NCBI GenBank assembly: GCA_039090855.1 | Contig: CM077011.1 | Location: 26,193,001 to 26,257,000 of the forward strand | From: Macrothele yani | Taxonomy: Eukaryota; Arthropoda; Arachnida; Araneae; Macrothelidae | Length of the DNA: 64,000 nt | Direction: 5' to 3' | Shown here: one piece after another, positions 20,810 through 31,439 of the stretch | How the letters are laid out: each line of letters begins with the position of its first letter | How positions within the stretch are numbered: position 1 is the first letter of the stretch | Translations under genes and position numbers: made by a program | The notes under the pieces: model-generated | What the model saw: only the letters and a program-made list of their open reading frames with translations | Databases searched by the model: none | Told to the model about the DNA's origin: nothing

Positions 20810-21430
20810 AATATGTCACATTCAAAGGAACTTTCACCGTCGGATAATGGTTGGATGGTATGTTAGTAACCGTTTAGTAAACTGTTCGTATGTAATTGCA
20901 GTGCGTGCGTGCTAGTTCTGCATCAAAAGCATGGATCTGCTGGAGAAATAACAGTGTATTGAAAGTCCGTAGGCCATTTCTTTTGCTGGGTGTTTAACGT
21001 CCACAGTGAGCGACTCAGTGGACTATAAGCAGTCGCCGTCCCTAATTTAGAGCCACTGGTTCCAAGGAAGGGAGGGAGCCAATGCCAGAAGACAAACACA
21101 ACATCCATACCTCACAGGAATTCGAACCCGGACCCAACTCGGACGAACGATCAGAAGCCAGCACTTAGACCACTGTGCTACAGGGATGGTGTTAGTAGGC
21201 CATGAACAACGGATCTTTCAACGTGGGATGTTGGTTAAATGCGACATTAATAACCTTTTACTAAGATGTTCGCATTAAATTGCTTTGCGTGTGTGTTAGT
21301 TCAGCATCAAAATATGGATCTGCTGGAAAAGTGGAAGTGCTTTGGAAGTCGCTGGTCCATGCTCAAAGGCCCTTTTACATTTCCAACGTGGAATGGTGGT
21401 TAGATGCCACATTAGTATTACGAGAAAATA
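20810..21430 (+). repeat. Partial tandem repeat (about 2.4 units of ~165 bp) interrupted by a SINE
   Basis: Unit 1 (about 20815-20977) and unit 2 (21204-21365) share TTAGTTC(A/T)GCATCAAAA.ATGGATCTGCTGG and flanking blocks. A third partial unit (21365-21430) repeats CATTTCCAACGTGGAATGGT-like sequence. The SINE at 20978-21194 separates the first two. Confidence 0.65.
20978..21194 (-). mobile_element. tRNA-derived SINE, family 1
   Basis: Minus-strand copy with box B GGGTCCGGGTTCGAATTCC and the family body. A 9-bp target repeat GTAGGCCAT is found at 20969-20977 and 21195-21203. The A-rich tail is degenerate (TTCTTTT on +). Confidence 0.85.
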
Positions 21431-21469
21431 CAGATCAACGGAAAAAAAACCCGAAAGAAACTCACTATG

Positions 21470-22330
21470 GGGAGCGCCGAAACACACGAATCGTGCCGGA
21501 GAGATCCTGCTTAAGAAGAATCCGATAATCACGCACATCGTTTGTCGCAGAACTCTCTGCCGAGCTTGAAAATGCTGTAGAAACACCTTTCAGTATTAAA
21601 ACTTTCCGTACAGAGTTGCAATCCCTAAGTTTCGATGGTTGGGCATCTGCGCAAAATCCTAGCATCTGCAAATGCTCAAGGACATGTGGATCTTGCTCAC
21701 CGTTCATGGACAGCCGAGGAACTGAAGGTCATCTGTTGAGCTATGCATCTCGCTTTACACTTTTGCTTTCCAATGGACGTATTTGAGTTGATAGAATCCC
21801 TGAAGAAGGGTTATCTCAAAACTGCATCGTTCGAACTCGGCGGCGGCTTTGTAACGGGTTGTGGTTGTTTTTCAGTTGAATGAAATCAATCCTTCCCTTT
21901 GGTAGAAGGAGTGTTCCTGTACCTGGAACCAATTCTTCGATATTCCGGATAACTCAACTGCTTCCTACACTGTGGCAACACCTCCGTACAGACTGATGTT
22001 TGTTTCAGCACAACTATACTTCACGCCGCATTACATGATGATTGCCCCGGTGGCGCAGTGGTCTAAGCGCTGGCTTCTGTCCATTCGTCCGATATGGGTC
22101 CAGATTCGAAGCCGGTGAGACATTAATGTCTTGTGTGTCTTACGGCATTGGTTCTCTCTCTTCTTTGGAACAATTGCGCCTAAATTAGGGATGGGTGAAT
22201 GCTTATAGCTCATCGAGTTGCTCCCGGTGGTCGTTAAATCCCCAAAAAACGACAAACATCACATGATGTGTACAAGAATGGTTTCTAGAGAATAATGTTG
22301 AATTTTAGACTGGCCAGTTCAAAGTCTAGA
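21470..22330 (+). pseudogene. Decayed Tc1-like transposase, split by a SINE
   Basis: Frame-hopping translation gives TFRTELQSLSFDGWASAQN (linker and helix), then HRSWTAEELKV, a degraded first catalytic segment, PEEGL-like and VEGVF, then NSTASYTVATPPY (usual N-S-V-L-P-T-L-W-Q). After the SINE at 22041-22260 it continues YKNGF-type, then NVEF and GQF (usual GVEELDWPAQSPD). No catalytic residue is clearly kept. It is an old copy. Confidence 0.55.
22041..22260 (+). mobile_element. tRNA-derived SINE, family 1
   Basis: Box A GTGGCGCAGTGGTCTAAGCG and box B-like GATTCGAAGCC, followed by the family body ending in TCGTTAAATCCCCAAAAAAC. The 8-bp target repeat ACATGATG occurs at 22033-22040 and 22261-22268. 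It is inserted in a decayed Tc1. Confidence 0.88.
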
Positions 22331-22750
22331 CGTTTACTCAATACAATACAAGAATTAAAAGCATTTTTTCATCTGGAAAACGTTAGGATGCACTAGAACA
22401 GATTTCAACCACATCGACATTCTTCTTTGGAATGAGGAAATATTGATGTATTTTTCAGTCGAGAAATACCAGAATTTAGTAAGGAGCATACTCAGAAAGG
22501 TTACCACTGTCAATAAAGCTAGAGGTGGCCCTTCTGTGCCCTAAGACTTTGAAATAAAAGTTTTTGTTGATGCTACAGGCGGTTGCTGTCCGTATATATT
22601 TGACAACGCAGGGTATATACAAGGTGTTGGGAAAGTAACTAAACACCTATTTAAAAGAGTTGTGATATTTTAAAACTGCAATTTGTTTCTTATTGACCAT
22701 TTTAGCTTGGAATAAATATACATTTATTTCAAAGCAATGACTTATTAACA
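22331..22750. other. Unannotated stretch
   Basis: About 420 bp, AT-rich. It may include the last part of the decayed Tc1. No repeat is recognised. Confidence 0.35.
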
Positions 22751-22754
22751 CGTC

Positions 22755-22950
22755 TTTTGTAAAAAAAGATCGTGCTTATGTTACCGGTTTGTCCGTCCGT
22801 CCGTCTGTACCCACGATATATCTGCAACTATTTATCCGATTTGAAAAATTCTTTTTGCATTAGGAAGCTTGAAATATGCCAATGATGATCCTGCATTTCG
22901 TTTTTTTACGATGTACAATTTTTACCGCTAGAGGGCGTAAATGCAGATGA
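22755..22950 (-). mobile_element. 3' end of a Helentron-like element (truncated copy)
   Basis: On the minus strand this matches the last ~200 bp of the elements at 31440-33272 and 50815-54340: the block around TTTACGCCCTCTAGCGG, then AAGCTTCC(C/T)AATGCAAAAAG, a (GGAC)n-type run and the terminal hairpin with GCACGATC...AAAAGACGTG. The rest of the element is missing. Confidence 0.7.
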
Positions 22951-23390
22951 TGCCACATATTTGCAACAGTGTCGCAGGAGTTTCTCTTCGGTCGGTTTTA
23001 ATGGCCTTCCACTGCACCCTGTTTCATGTAATGAACTTGTATCGCGAAATTTGACTATTAACCAGACCTTAAATGCAGTGTGAAACTGACATATTTTGAA
23101 ATTAATTCGAAAATTTTTCTCAGACGCTTTCAGTATACTCCCAATATTCGCATAAAGCGTACTCAATCAAACTGACTCTCTCTTCCAATGGGAAAACCAT
23201 GGTAAACGCACGCGACGACAGTTAGGAAAACTAAACTGCACATACGCACTACTGGTTAGCTTTGAATCTTCCCTGCACTCCCTCTCTCTCCTGTTAGCCT
23301 GAAGTCTTTACACATGGCTTTAATACGGGCTTGTTTAGATGTTCGTGGAGGTGTGTCGTAACTCAGAGATGACGCACATGTCAAGACGGC
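22951..23390. other. Unannotated stretch
   Basis: No feature that I can support. Confidence 0.3.
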
Positions 23391-23404
23391 AAGTCGCAGT
23401 GATA

Positions 23405-23482
23405 AACCGTTGCTGGCGTAGCTTAATAGGAAAAGCATCAGCTCCGGAGCCGAAAGATGTGGATCCTCGCTGTGCCGCTGGC
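23405..23482 (+). other. tRNA-like promoter signature (weak)
   Basis: A box A-like TAGCTTAATAGG and a distant box B-like GTGGATCCTCG are spaced as in a tRNA head (about 50 bp), with GCTCCGGAGC between them. The acceptor arms do not pair well. It could be the head of an old tRNA-derived SINE; it is unlikely to be a tRNA gene. Confidence 0.3.
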
Positions 23483-23589
23483 CAATTTAAGTTTCCCACT
23501 TGCGACATCTATTGTACTGAATTTGTTATGTAAGTAAAAAGAGTCAAACACTAACGCTAATTGTAATAACAAGATAACACATTCCGTTG

Positions 23590-24640
23590 CTTTGAAATGG
23601 GTATCGTTCACTTGACCGAAAGTTCACTTCAACGAAAATCCGTTGGCCGAAAATCACCCGATCAAAAGGTACGTTTAACCGAAGGGAGGGTCGCTTGATC
23701 GAAAGGTTTATTTCACCGAAAAGTCTCATTACCTAAAAGTTCATTACACCGAAAAGTCATTTCACCGAAGGGTCAGTTTATCGAAAACTTCGGACTTTTT
23801 TATAAGATCTGTTGAAGTGTGATGCCTGTTCCGAAGACAGACCATCAAACTGTTACAGGATCGTACACAAATTACACTTTTGATTTCTCCGAGTCCATTT
23901 CGCCGACGTCGGTCTCTTGAAATCTAAAATTAAAATTAAAATCTTAAAATTAATTCTTTGTGTCTGAGTAAACGTGCAACATTACTAACTTGACTTGTTA
24001 TATTAACCTTATAAATATGAGCATGGCAGATTAAAACATGCTGAAAATGTCCAGACCTAAGGCCTTATAATTAATATTTTGGGTATTGGTATAAGTGCAA
24101 AAATATTTACTTGACTGTACACGGATTATTTAAATTTTCTAAAAAGTCTAAATCGAGGCCTTTCAATTGATTCTTTGTGTCTGAGTAAAAATGCACCATC
24201 ATTTACTTGACTGTTTATGTAACCCCTATGAATATCAGAATGGACGATTAAAATATACTAAAAAGGCCTAAACCCAGGCCTAGTGCTTTAAAATCAACCC
24301 TTTGTGTCTTAAAATTAATTCTCAAAAGTGCAATTTCAGTACAATCACCTAAGGTTTTGGTGGTCTACCTTCCTGAATAGTACCACTGCACTTCAGCACA
24401 TCCTATCTGTATAATGAAATCCAAAATTCTCGCTAAACTGACCCTTCAGTGAAATAATCTTTCGATGAAATGAACAGTTAGGTGAAGAGACGCTTCGATG
24501 AAATGTACCTTTCGATCAAGTGATCTTTCGGTGAAACCATCTTTTCGGTGAAGTGATTTTCGGTCAAGTGACGCTTCGATGAAGTAATCGTCGAACAAAT
24601 GAACCCGACTCCTTTGAAAGAATTGTATAGTTACTTTCCG
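23590..24640. mobile_element. Foldback-like element with subrepeated arms
   Basis: The left arm (23600-23790) is a degenerate array of ~18-bp subrepeats of the form TTCAC(C/T)NNACCGAAAA. The right arm (24440-24620) is the same kind of array in inverted orientation (CTTTCGGTGAA, CTTTCGATGAA). Between them lie about three ~120-bp direct repeats sharing TTCTTTGTGTCTGAGTAAA and CTTGACTGT. Foldback (FB/Galileo) elements have long inverted ends built of short tandem repeats, and this matches that plan. No transposase is seen. Confidence 0.6.
23940..24300 (+). repeat. ~120-bp tandem repeat, about three diverged copies
   Basis: Units at about 23945-24068, 24069-24165 and 24166-24285 share TTTGTGTCTGAGTAAA, CTTGACTGT and AAAAAGGCCTAAA-type blocks. 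They form the interior of the foldback-like element. Confidence 0.55.
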
Positions 24641-24782
24641 AATACCTGGTCTATTCCTAAAGTAATTAAATTCCACCTAAAACGTGTAAGAAAGCACATA
24701 AAATATTTCTTTATGCGAAGTTACTATTCAACATGATCTCCTCCACAGGCGATACACTACCAGCATCTCTGAATACTATTTA

Positions 24783-26170
24783 AACTGAAATCCAGTTTCG
24801 TACTATTTCGAAGAGAACTGATTTCTCTTCAGTGTGGTAACAAGCACAGATGAAAACCAAAGACGGATGGGCGAATTGATTCGCACCGAGAGGCGTATAG
24901 GAGCCATAAACTGAAATCCAGTTTCGTACTATTTCGCAGAGAACTGTTTTCTCTTCAGTGTGGTAACAAGCAGAGATGAAAACCAAAGACGGATGGGCGA
25001 ATTGATTCGCGCCATAAGGCGTATAGGAGCCATAAACTGAAATCCAGTTTCATACTATTTCGCAGAGAACTGATTTCTCTTCAGTGTGGTAACAAGCAGA
25101 GATGAAAACCAAAGACGGATGTGGGAATTGATTTGCGCCGAGAGGCGTATAGGAGCCATAAACTGAAATCCAGTTTCGTACTATTTCGAAGAGAACTGAT
25201 TTCTCTTCAGTGTGGTAACAAGCACAGATGAAAACCAAAGACGGATGGGCGAATTGATTCGCACCGAGAGGCGTATAGGAGCCATAAACTGAAATCCAGT
25301 TTCGTACTATTTCGCAGAGAACTGTTTTCTCTTCAGTGTGGTAACAAGCAGAGATGAAAACCAAAGACGGATGGGCGAATTGATTCGCGCCATAAGGCGT
25401 ATAGGAGCCATAAACTGAAATCCAGTTTCATACTATTTCGCAGAGAACTGATTTCTCTTCAGTGTGGTAACAAGCAGAGATGAAAACCAAAGACGGATGT
25501 GGGAATTGATTTGCGCCGAGAGGCGTATAGGAGCCATAAACTGAAATCCAGTTTCGTACTATTTCAAAGAGAACTGATTTCTCTTCAGTGTGGTAACAAG
25601 CACAGATGAAAACCAAAGACGGATGGGCGAATTGATTCGCACCGAGAGGCGTATAGGAGCCATAAACTGAAATCCAGTTTCGTACTATTTCGCAGAGAAC
25701 TGTTTTCTCTTCAGTGTGGTAACAAGCAGAGATGAAAACCAAAGACGGATGGGCGAATTGATTCGCGCCATAAGGCGTATAGGAGCCATAAACTGAAATC
25801 CAGTTTCATACTATTTCGCAGAGAACTGATTTCTCTTCAGTGTGGTAACAAGCAGAGATGAAAACCAAAGACGGATGTGGGAATTGATTTGCGCCGAGAG
25901 GCGTATAGGAGCCATAAACTGAAATCCAGTTTGGTACTATTTCGCAGAGAACTGATTTCTCTTCAGTGCGGTAACAAGCACAGATGAAAACCAAAGACGG
26001 ATGGACGAATTGATTCGCGCCGAGAGGTGTATAGGAGCCATAAACTGAAATCCAGTTTCGTACTATTTCGCCGAGAACTGATTTTTCTTCAGTGTGGTAA
26101 CAAGCACAGGTGAAAACCAAAGACTCTCGGGGCGAATTGATTCGCGTCGAGAGGCGTATAGGAGCCATAT
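24783..26170 (-). repeat. 126-bp satellite with three-unit (378-bp) higher-order repeat
   Basis: Eleven units start every 126 bp from 24783 (24783, 24909, 25035 and so on to 26043), with sequence such as AACTGAAATCCAGTTTCGTA and GAGAACTGATTTCTCTTCAG. Diagnostic bases recur every third unit (for example GGGCGAATTGATTCGCACC, then GCGCCATAAGG, then TGTGGGAATTGATTTGCGCC), so units 1-9 form three nearly identical 378-bp repeats. The last two units are variants. Because 126 is divisible by 3, the minus strand stays open over long stretches (42-residue repeats); the TGA shared by every third unit argues against a real protein. Confidence 0.93.
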
Positions 26171-27125
26171 AATATCTTATCAAGTAAACTGTCATCACAA
26201 TGCTGAAGAGGAATATAAAAAAACTTGGACTAAGTGTGAGGCAAGAGTGTTCTTGTCACGTACATACGATTAAAAGAAAATAGGAAGGATATTTGCACTG
26301 CTGCAGATGTTCGAAAAACAAGGTGATCAAGATTTTATCAAATGTTGTGACAGTTCAACGAAGCGTTTGGGTACTTTTAGTCATTTTTTTCTTCATCGAG
26401 ATGAACGATTGTGTCAGGGGGAAAAAATTTTGATAACACAGAGGGCATCAAAGCTCCTTCAGAGGGATGGGTCAGACTGTAATATTGACAAATAGGATTT
26501 CAGTTTTGCTTTCAGAAATAGCGCAAGTGTAAAAAGCCTGTGAAGGAGATTATTTTGAGCAGTAGATTTACTTAATGAAATGTTTAATAAAGACGCATAG
26601 ATATTTAGAGCCGTCTATCTAACGAAAAATGTTTATTACCTAATAAGTCGGAACACCTTTCTATAAATGTGTACGTACGAGGTCCAAAAATAGATCAGAT
26701 CAGCTGTAGAGGATTTTAGGAAGGAGTGTCTGACCCCAGTTCTTAAACAACCCTTAAAAATAGGAATCTAGGAGATTTGGGCTAGAGAGCCCAGGTCCGA
26801 AAATAAAATGACGAGACTGGATACATTGTGAGGCCTAGATCAACAGAATATTGCTAACTCGTACTGCCATCTATCTGTTTATTTATAAACTATATTCTAG
26901 ACCAGAATCTTCTTAAAACACGTCGTGTGTGTGTGTGAGCAGCAGTCAAACGTTTTTGAAGGCAGTATTCTAGTCGTTCGTCACAAAAATGCGTGACAAG
27001 TATTTTGAACGAAATATTAACGTGAAATATTTGGTAAAACTTGGAAAGAAACTATCGAACGTGTTTAAAATGTTAAAAGATGTTAATGGGAGTGAAAGTA
27101 TGTCAAGACTGTGTACATAGTTGTA
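26171..27125. other. Mostly unannotated, with a SINE fragment
   Basis: Apart from the partial family 2 SINE at 26690-26800 I see nothing specific in this 950-bp stretch. Confidence 0.4.
26690..26800 (-). mobile_element. SINE family 2, 3' fragment
   Basis: Inverted relative to 39550-39640: contains TAGAGGATTTTAGGAAGGAG, GACCCCAG, AACAACCCTTA and TAGGAGATTTGGGCT in the same order. Its tail, ATCAGATCAG, is the same kind of dinucleotide-rich tail as in the full copy. No tRNA-like head remains. Confidence 0.65.
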
Positions 27126-28347
27126 TCAGAATAATATGACCACCTACCTAATAATGGGAATAACCACCCTTGGCGCGGATGAGAGCGGTCAGGCAACGTG
27201 GCATGGACGCAATGTGGCACTGGAAGGTTACCCGAGGGACACGTGTCCATTCGGACTGCAGAAGAGCACGAAGGTCCAGGAGGTGACGTGGTTGTGGGTC
27301 GGCCCCTCGAACTTGTAGATCCAAATAGACCCACAAGTGCTCTATGGGATTGAGGTCGGGCGATTTCGCTGGCCAAGGGAGAACGGAGACATAGCTGTCG
27401 TGTTCCTGAACTAGCCACGCATCCTCTTAGCTACGTTTCACGGAGCATTGTCCTGCTGGTAGATACAATCACCACCAAGGTAAACGTCTAAAATGAAAGG
27501 ATGCATGTGGTCAGCGAAGATGGATAAGTAGACATTGGCGTTCGGGGACTCAAGCCAGTGGTACCAGCGGTCCCAGGTTATACCAGGAAAATATTCCCCA
27601 GACATGCACACTGCCACCGACTGCCTGTACTTGTCCGGCAACCGTGTCCAGGTGTTGGCTCTGGTGTGTCTCACGCCGTGTTCGCCACAGACTGTGACTT
27701 CTGTGGAATAAAAACCTCAATTCGTCGGAGAAGGCAACCTTTTCCCACTCTTCCACTATCCAATGGCGGTAGTTCCATGCGAACTGCAGGCGTCGTTGCC
27801 GATGGACCTGGGTTAACATGGGCGCCTTCACGCAGCGTCGACTCCGGAGACCCATGCGTAACAGGGTTCGCTCTACTGTTATCGGGGACACGTGTCTGGG
27901 TGCCCTAGCGTTCATTTGCGTGGTCAATTGCTGCATTGTTGCGCGTCGATTGCTCGTTACCAGTCGACGGAGGCGACGTTCTTCTTTAAGGTCTGTGGCC
28001 TTCGGGGCACCACAGTTATGACGTCGGGAGGTAGTTACGACGTCCGGTGGTAGTTATGACGTCGGTGTGCCGGCGGTCTGTTCTTGGTACACCCTTACTA
28101 CATCACCTCGTGAACAGCCCACGAATTCTCCTGTTCCTGGGATGCCTCCACCCTTGGCGCGGTAGCAGATGATCATTCCTTTTTGAACGTTCGTCAAATC
28201 ACTACCTCTGCACATTAGCGTATCGAACTATGGCTCATATGTCCTGGCGGGCCGCTTATATCTCCGTGTGGTCGACCTTGCAACGTGCACTCTGTGACGC
28301 GCCTGGGCCGGTGTACTGTGATTCCTGGGGTGGTCATATTATTCTGA
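27126..28347 (-). mobile_element. Tc1-like element, full length
   Basis: Ends TCAGAATAATATGACCACC and the complement of TCAGAATAATATGACCACC are perfect inverted copies over 19 bases, with TA on both sides (27124-27125, 28348-28349). Length 1222 bp. Confidence 0.92.
27148..28215 (-). pseudogene. Tc1-like transposase with stops and frameshifts
   Basis: Starts MCRGSDLTNVQKGMIICYRA at 28215. The first helix-turn-helix ends at a stop in a short GACGTCNG-rich repeat (28020-28072). The second part (QQLTTQMNARAPRHVSPITV, SRRCVKAPMLTQVHRQRR, VAFSDELRFLFHRSHSLW with the first Asp, HVWGIFSWYNLGPLVP) is open from 27936. Later frames give ECWSD-like and ...QQDNAP near 27440, and the end TALIRAKGGYSHY at 27148. 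The order and size are those of Tc1; it is inactivated by at least three lesions. Confidence 0.85.
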
Positions 28348-28429
28348 TACGACCGTGTATACTCGAACGATGTAAACGGTTTTCAGAAGGAAGAAATGTG
28401 GTGAAGCCCGACACCCGTCCTGAAAACCG

Positions 28430-28945
28430 AGAGACAAAGAAAATGTGGAAAAGGTGGGAAATTTATTAACGAATGGACATGGTATTACTGTTGGAATGAT
28501 TTCAGATGAATTAAACATAAATATAGAAACTGTCCGACAAACAATTTGCAAATACTCAAAAAATCTCACTGATGCAACGAAGGGAAGAAAGGTAGGCCGA
28601 TCTTTTTGCATTGAACAAAATACAAAATGGCTAAACAGAATCACCACTGGAAGTGAGACATGGGTTTTCCATTATGATCCTCAGACACAGATTCTCAGAA
28701 AGACGCCCATTTTAAAATCAAAATTAAAAGTCATGCGGATTTTTTCTTTGAGTACGAAGGGAGAATGCACAGGATTTTGTTTCACCAGGACAAAATGTTG
28801 ATCAGAACCTTTATCTACATGTTTTGGACCGTTTAAAATATAGAATTCGTCCGATTCAAGAACAATGCTTTCCGTCCTTTATTGAGAAGCAGAGACAAAG
28901 TGGTAAATAGAAGTCAGAGAAATAAAAAGTATTAATGCATCAGCG
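28430..28945 (+). pseudogene. Mariner transposase remnant with internal deletion
   Basis: Reads ITVGMISDELNINIETVRQT (mariner second helix-turn-helix), then jumps to NRITTGSETWVFHYDPQTQI (the first catalytic segment, D changed to S in 'TGDETW'), then a disrupted segment and QDQNLYLHVLDR-like sequence. The WVPHxL linker is lost, so an internal deletion separates the halves. Frame is lost after 28800. Confidence 0.7.
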
Positions 28946-29111
28946 AAAAGCAAAAAAAAAAAAAAAAAAATTTAGTGACATTTAAATGTTTTAGAAACAC
29001 AGAAAAGCAAAATCCACTGAATCTCTTATAAGGGGAGACAACAAATCATAGACAGAATGATGTCCAACACAAAATATTTGGACATACTTAAACGGCATAC
29101 TGAAGTAGAAA

Positions 29112-29345
29112 GATTGAAAGCTGTCTCAGTGGTCGAATGGTAAGAAGGGGCGTTGACTTCTAATCATTCATCCAAGATGGGTCCGAGCTCGAATTCCGGG
29201 TGAAGCATGGATGTTGTGTTTGTCTTTTTCACGGCACTGGCTCTTTCTCTTCCCTGGGAAGAGTGACCCTAAATTAGGGGCGGTTGACTTCTTATAGCCT
29301 ACTGAGTTGCTCATAGTGGTCATTAAAGCTCCAAAACAACAACAA
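29112..29345 (+). mobile_element. tRNA-derived SINE, family 1
   Basis: Box A-like TCTCAGTGGTCGAATGG, a diverged box B (GAGCTCGAATTCC), then the family body AAGCATGGATGTTGTGTTTG, CACGGCACTGGCTC, GAGTTGCTCATAGTGGTC and tail CCAAAACAACAACAACAG. No clear target repeat. Confidence 0.8.
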
Positions 29346-29471
29346 CAGAAAATAATTCAAGTAAATAATATAATCAGATGGCAAATGATATCCAATGCGA
29401 TGTGGATGAAAACATTGTGCAGATTCTTATTTCGAAACAGCAAAAGAATTTGGGACATGTTTCTTTGTATA

Positions 29472-30758
29472 CAGGGTGTCTATGAATAAAATATACAACT
29501 TCAGCACGCTATTATAAATACAATATAAAAAAAACTTACTTTAAACGTCAAGAGACGTGACAAGTGTTAAAGTTTGTTAAGTCAGATGATAGATGGCGCC
29601 AGGTGTCTCGTGTTATGAAAAATCTCATCAAACACGGAATACAATAGATATGGCTTCCCCAGTGGAGAAAGCAGCGTGTGTGTTTTGGTTGGCGGAGTCA
29701 AAATCTCTAACAACAGTTCAGTATAAGTACAGAACGGAGTACAAGAGACAGCCGCCTTTGCAAAAGAGCGTCGAAAAATGGGTAAAAAATTCAAAGCAGC
29801 AGGAAGTGTCTTGAAAGACGAAAGCACTGGGAGACCTTCCATTTCGGACGAAAAGGTGGAAGACGTGAGTAAGGCTTATCTGAGAAGCCTGAGGAAGTCC
29901 GTCCGCGTGGCCAGTCGTGAAATCGAAATACCGCTAGCAACGGTTCACAAGGTTCTGCATAAATGTCTACGTCTATATGCATATAAAGTGCAGTTAGTGC
30001 AAAACATTCGACCAAGTGATCAACCACGTCGAAACGCATTTGGCCCTACACTCCTTTCGCGGATCTGTTTCAACTATGAGTCGATATTCCGTGTTTCTGG
30101 CAGAGTGAGTAAACAAAACTGCCGAATCTGGGGCACGGAAAATTCCCACGTGGTCGTAACACACGAGACAGGCAGCCCGAAAATTAATGTCTAGGATAGC
30201 CTAATGGATGACAGAGTGATAGGTTCCTTTTTCTTCGCTGAACCAACCGTTTCTGGCATAAAGTACCTGGACATGTTAAAACAATTCGCAATTCCACAAC
30301 TCCAGGATATTCACAGCAAGATGGAGCACCTCCGCACTGGTTTTAAATGCACGCAGATCTTTCAACCACCATTTTGTAGGGGGTTTGGATTGGACATGGA
30401 GGTGACGGCGTGGCTACTCTGTTTTCCTGATATTACCCCATGCGAATTTTTTGGGGAGGTGGCTTTATTAAGGACACTGTGTACAAGAAAAAGGTTACAT
30501 CTATCCCTGAGGTCAAAGAACGCATTGCTGCATCCTTCCTCCTTGTTACACCCGAAATTCTACAGCGTACATGGGTGGAACTGGACTATATTTTAGACAT
30601 CCTGCGAGCAACCAACGGAGCCAACGTGGAGACCTGCTGACATTAAAAAAAAACTTTCACAGTTACCATGTGTTTTTACATTAAAAATAAGTTGTTCTTT
30701 CTTGTAGCCTTTTTTCAATAGCATACTGAAGTTGTATACTTCATTTTTGGACACCCTG
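29472..30758 (+). mobile_element. Mariner-like element (DUF4817-type), full length
   Basis: Ends CAGGGTGTCTATGAATAAAA and the complement of CAGGGTGTCCAAAAATGAAG, both followed inward by ATACAACTTCAG. Length about 1287 bp. It is of the same broad family as the palindrome at 18862-19442. Confidence 0.88.
29650..30640 (+). pseudogene. Mariner-like transposase (DUF4817 helix-turn-helix type)
   Basis: Starts MASPVEKAACVFWLAESKSL with the DUF4817-type N-terminus (usual Y-x-F-V x-R-T-x-x-Y x-R-x-x-P). One frameshift near 29812 leads to LKDESTGRPSISDEKVEDVS and VRVASREIEIPLATVHKVLH. Later frames give RICFNYESIFRVSGRVSKQN, where the usual catalytic Asp of 'SDES' is Tyr, then IWGTENSHVVVTHETGSPKI, DDRVIGSFFFAEPTVSG, and the end IPEVKERIAASFLLVTPEIL with RATNGANVETC at 30640. 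The missing Asp and several frameshifts mean it is inactive. Confidence 0.85.
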
Positions 30759-30759
30759 T

Positions 30760-31439
30760 GTATAAATGGCGCCTTCAATGCAGATGTTTTCGTGTTTTTA
30801 TCTTTCAAGCAGAAATCTTAAAATCGTTTCCTCAACGAAAAAAGTTGGGTGTAAACTCGCGAAAGCTGAAAAACAAAAATTAATTTAGCGCAGAAATGCG
30901 CAATAAAGCGCCCAATTCCTCAGACAACTGGAAAATTTATTATGCTAATAAAATTTGATTTAAGGCGGCGTAAGACAAAGAACATGAAACAACGTAGAAA
31001 ACAATTTAAAATACATTTCAACTGGAGATAATAATCGGAACAGTATTGTGCCTAACAGTTATGCAAGCACAGCGAGTTTGGTGTTATTAGATCTCTTATT
31101 TTTGGCATAGGGCAGAAAAAAGAAAAAGACTAGGAAGAATGGTAAAATCGCAGTGTAGACATCCATAACGATAAAACATGCATTCAGAATGACGTTTAGG
31201 AAAATATTCATATCTCGAATGCAAATCATCATGCTGATAAAAAAAGTTTACTTTATTTAACCGAGTTCTGAAAATTACAGGATGCTTTTTAATGATACTG
31301 TCACAGTTTATCAAATATCTAGATATTTCCCATAAACTTAACAATGGGATTTCAATTTTTTTTGTGACGAAATTGTCATTTAAAAGTTATTAGTCTTCTA
31401 CATCTTTTGCATAAATTTAAAATTAGGAACTCGATCAAT
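30760..31439. other. Unannotated stretch
   Basis: About 680 bp, AT-rich, with no gene or repeat that I recognise. Confidence 0.45.

Noticed and set aside
24780..26198. Minus-strand open frames of 68-130 codons with 42-residue repeats
   Set aside because: The repeat unit is 126 bp, so any open frame repeats itself. Every third unit carries a stop at the same place, and there is no start context or known domain.
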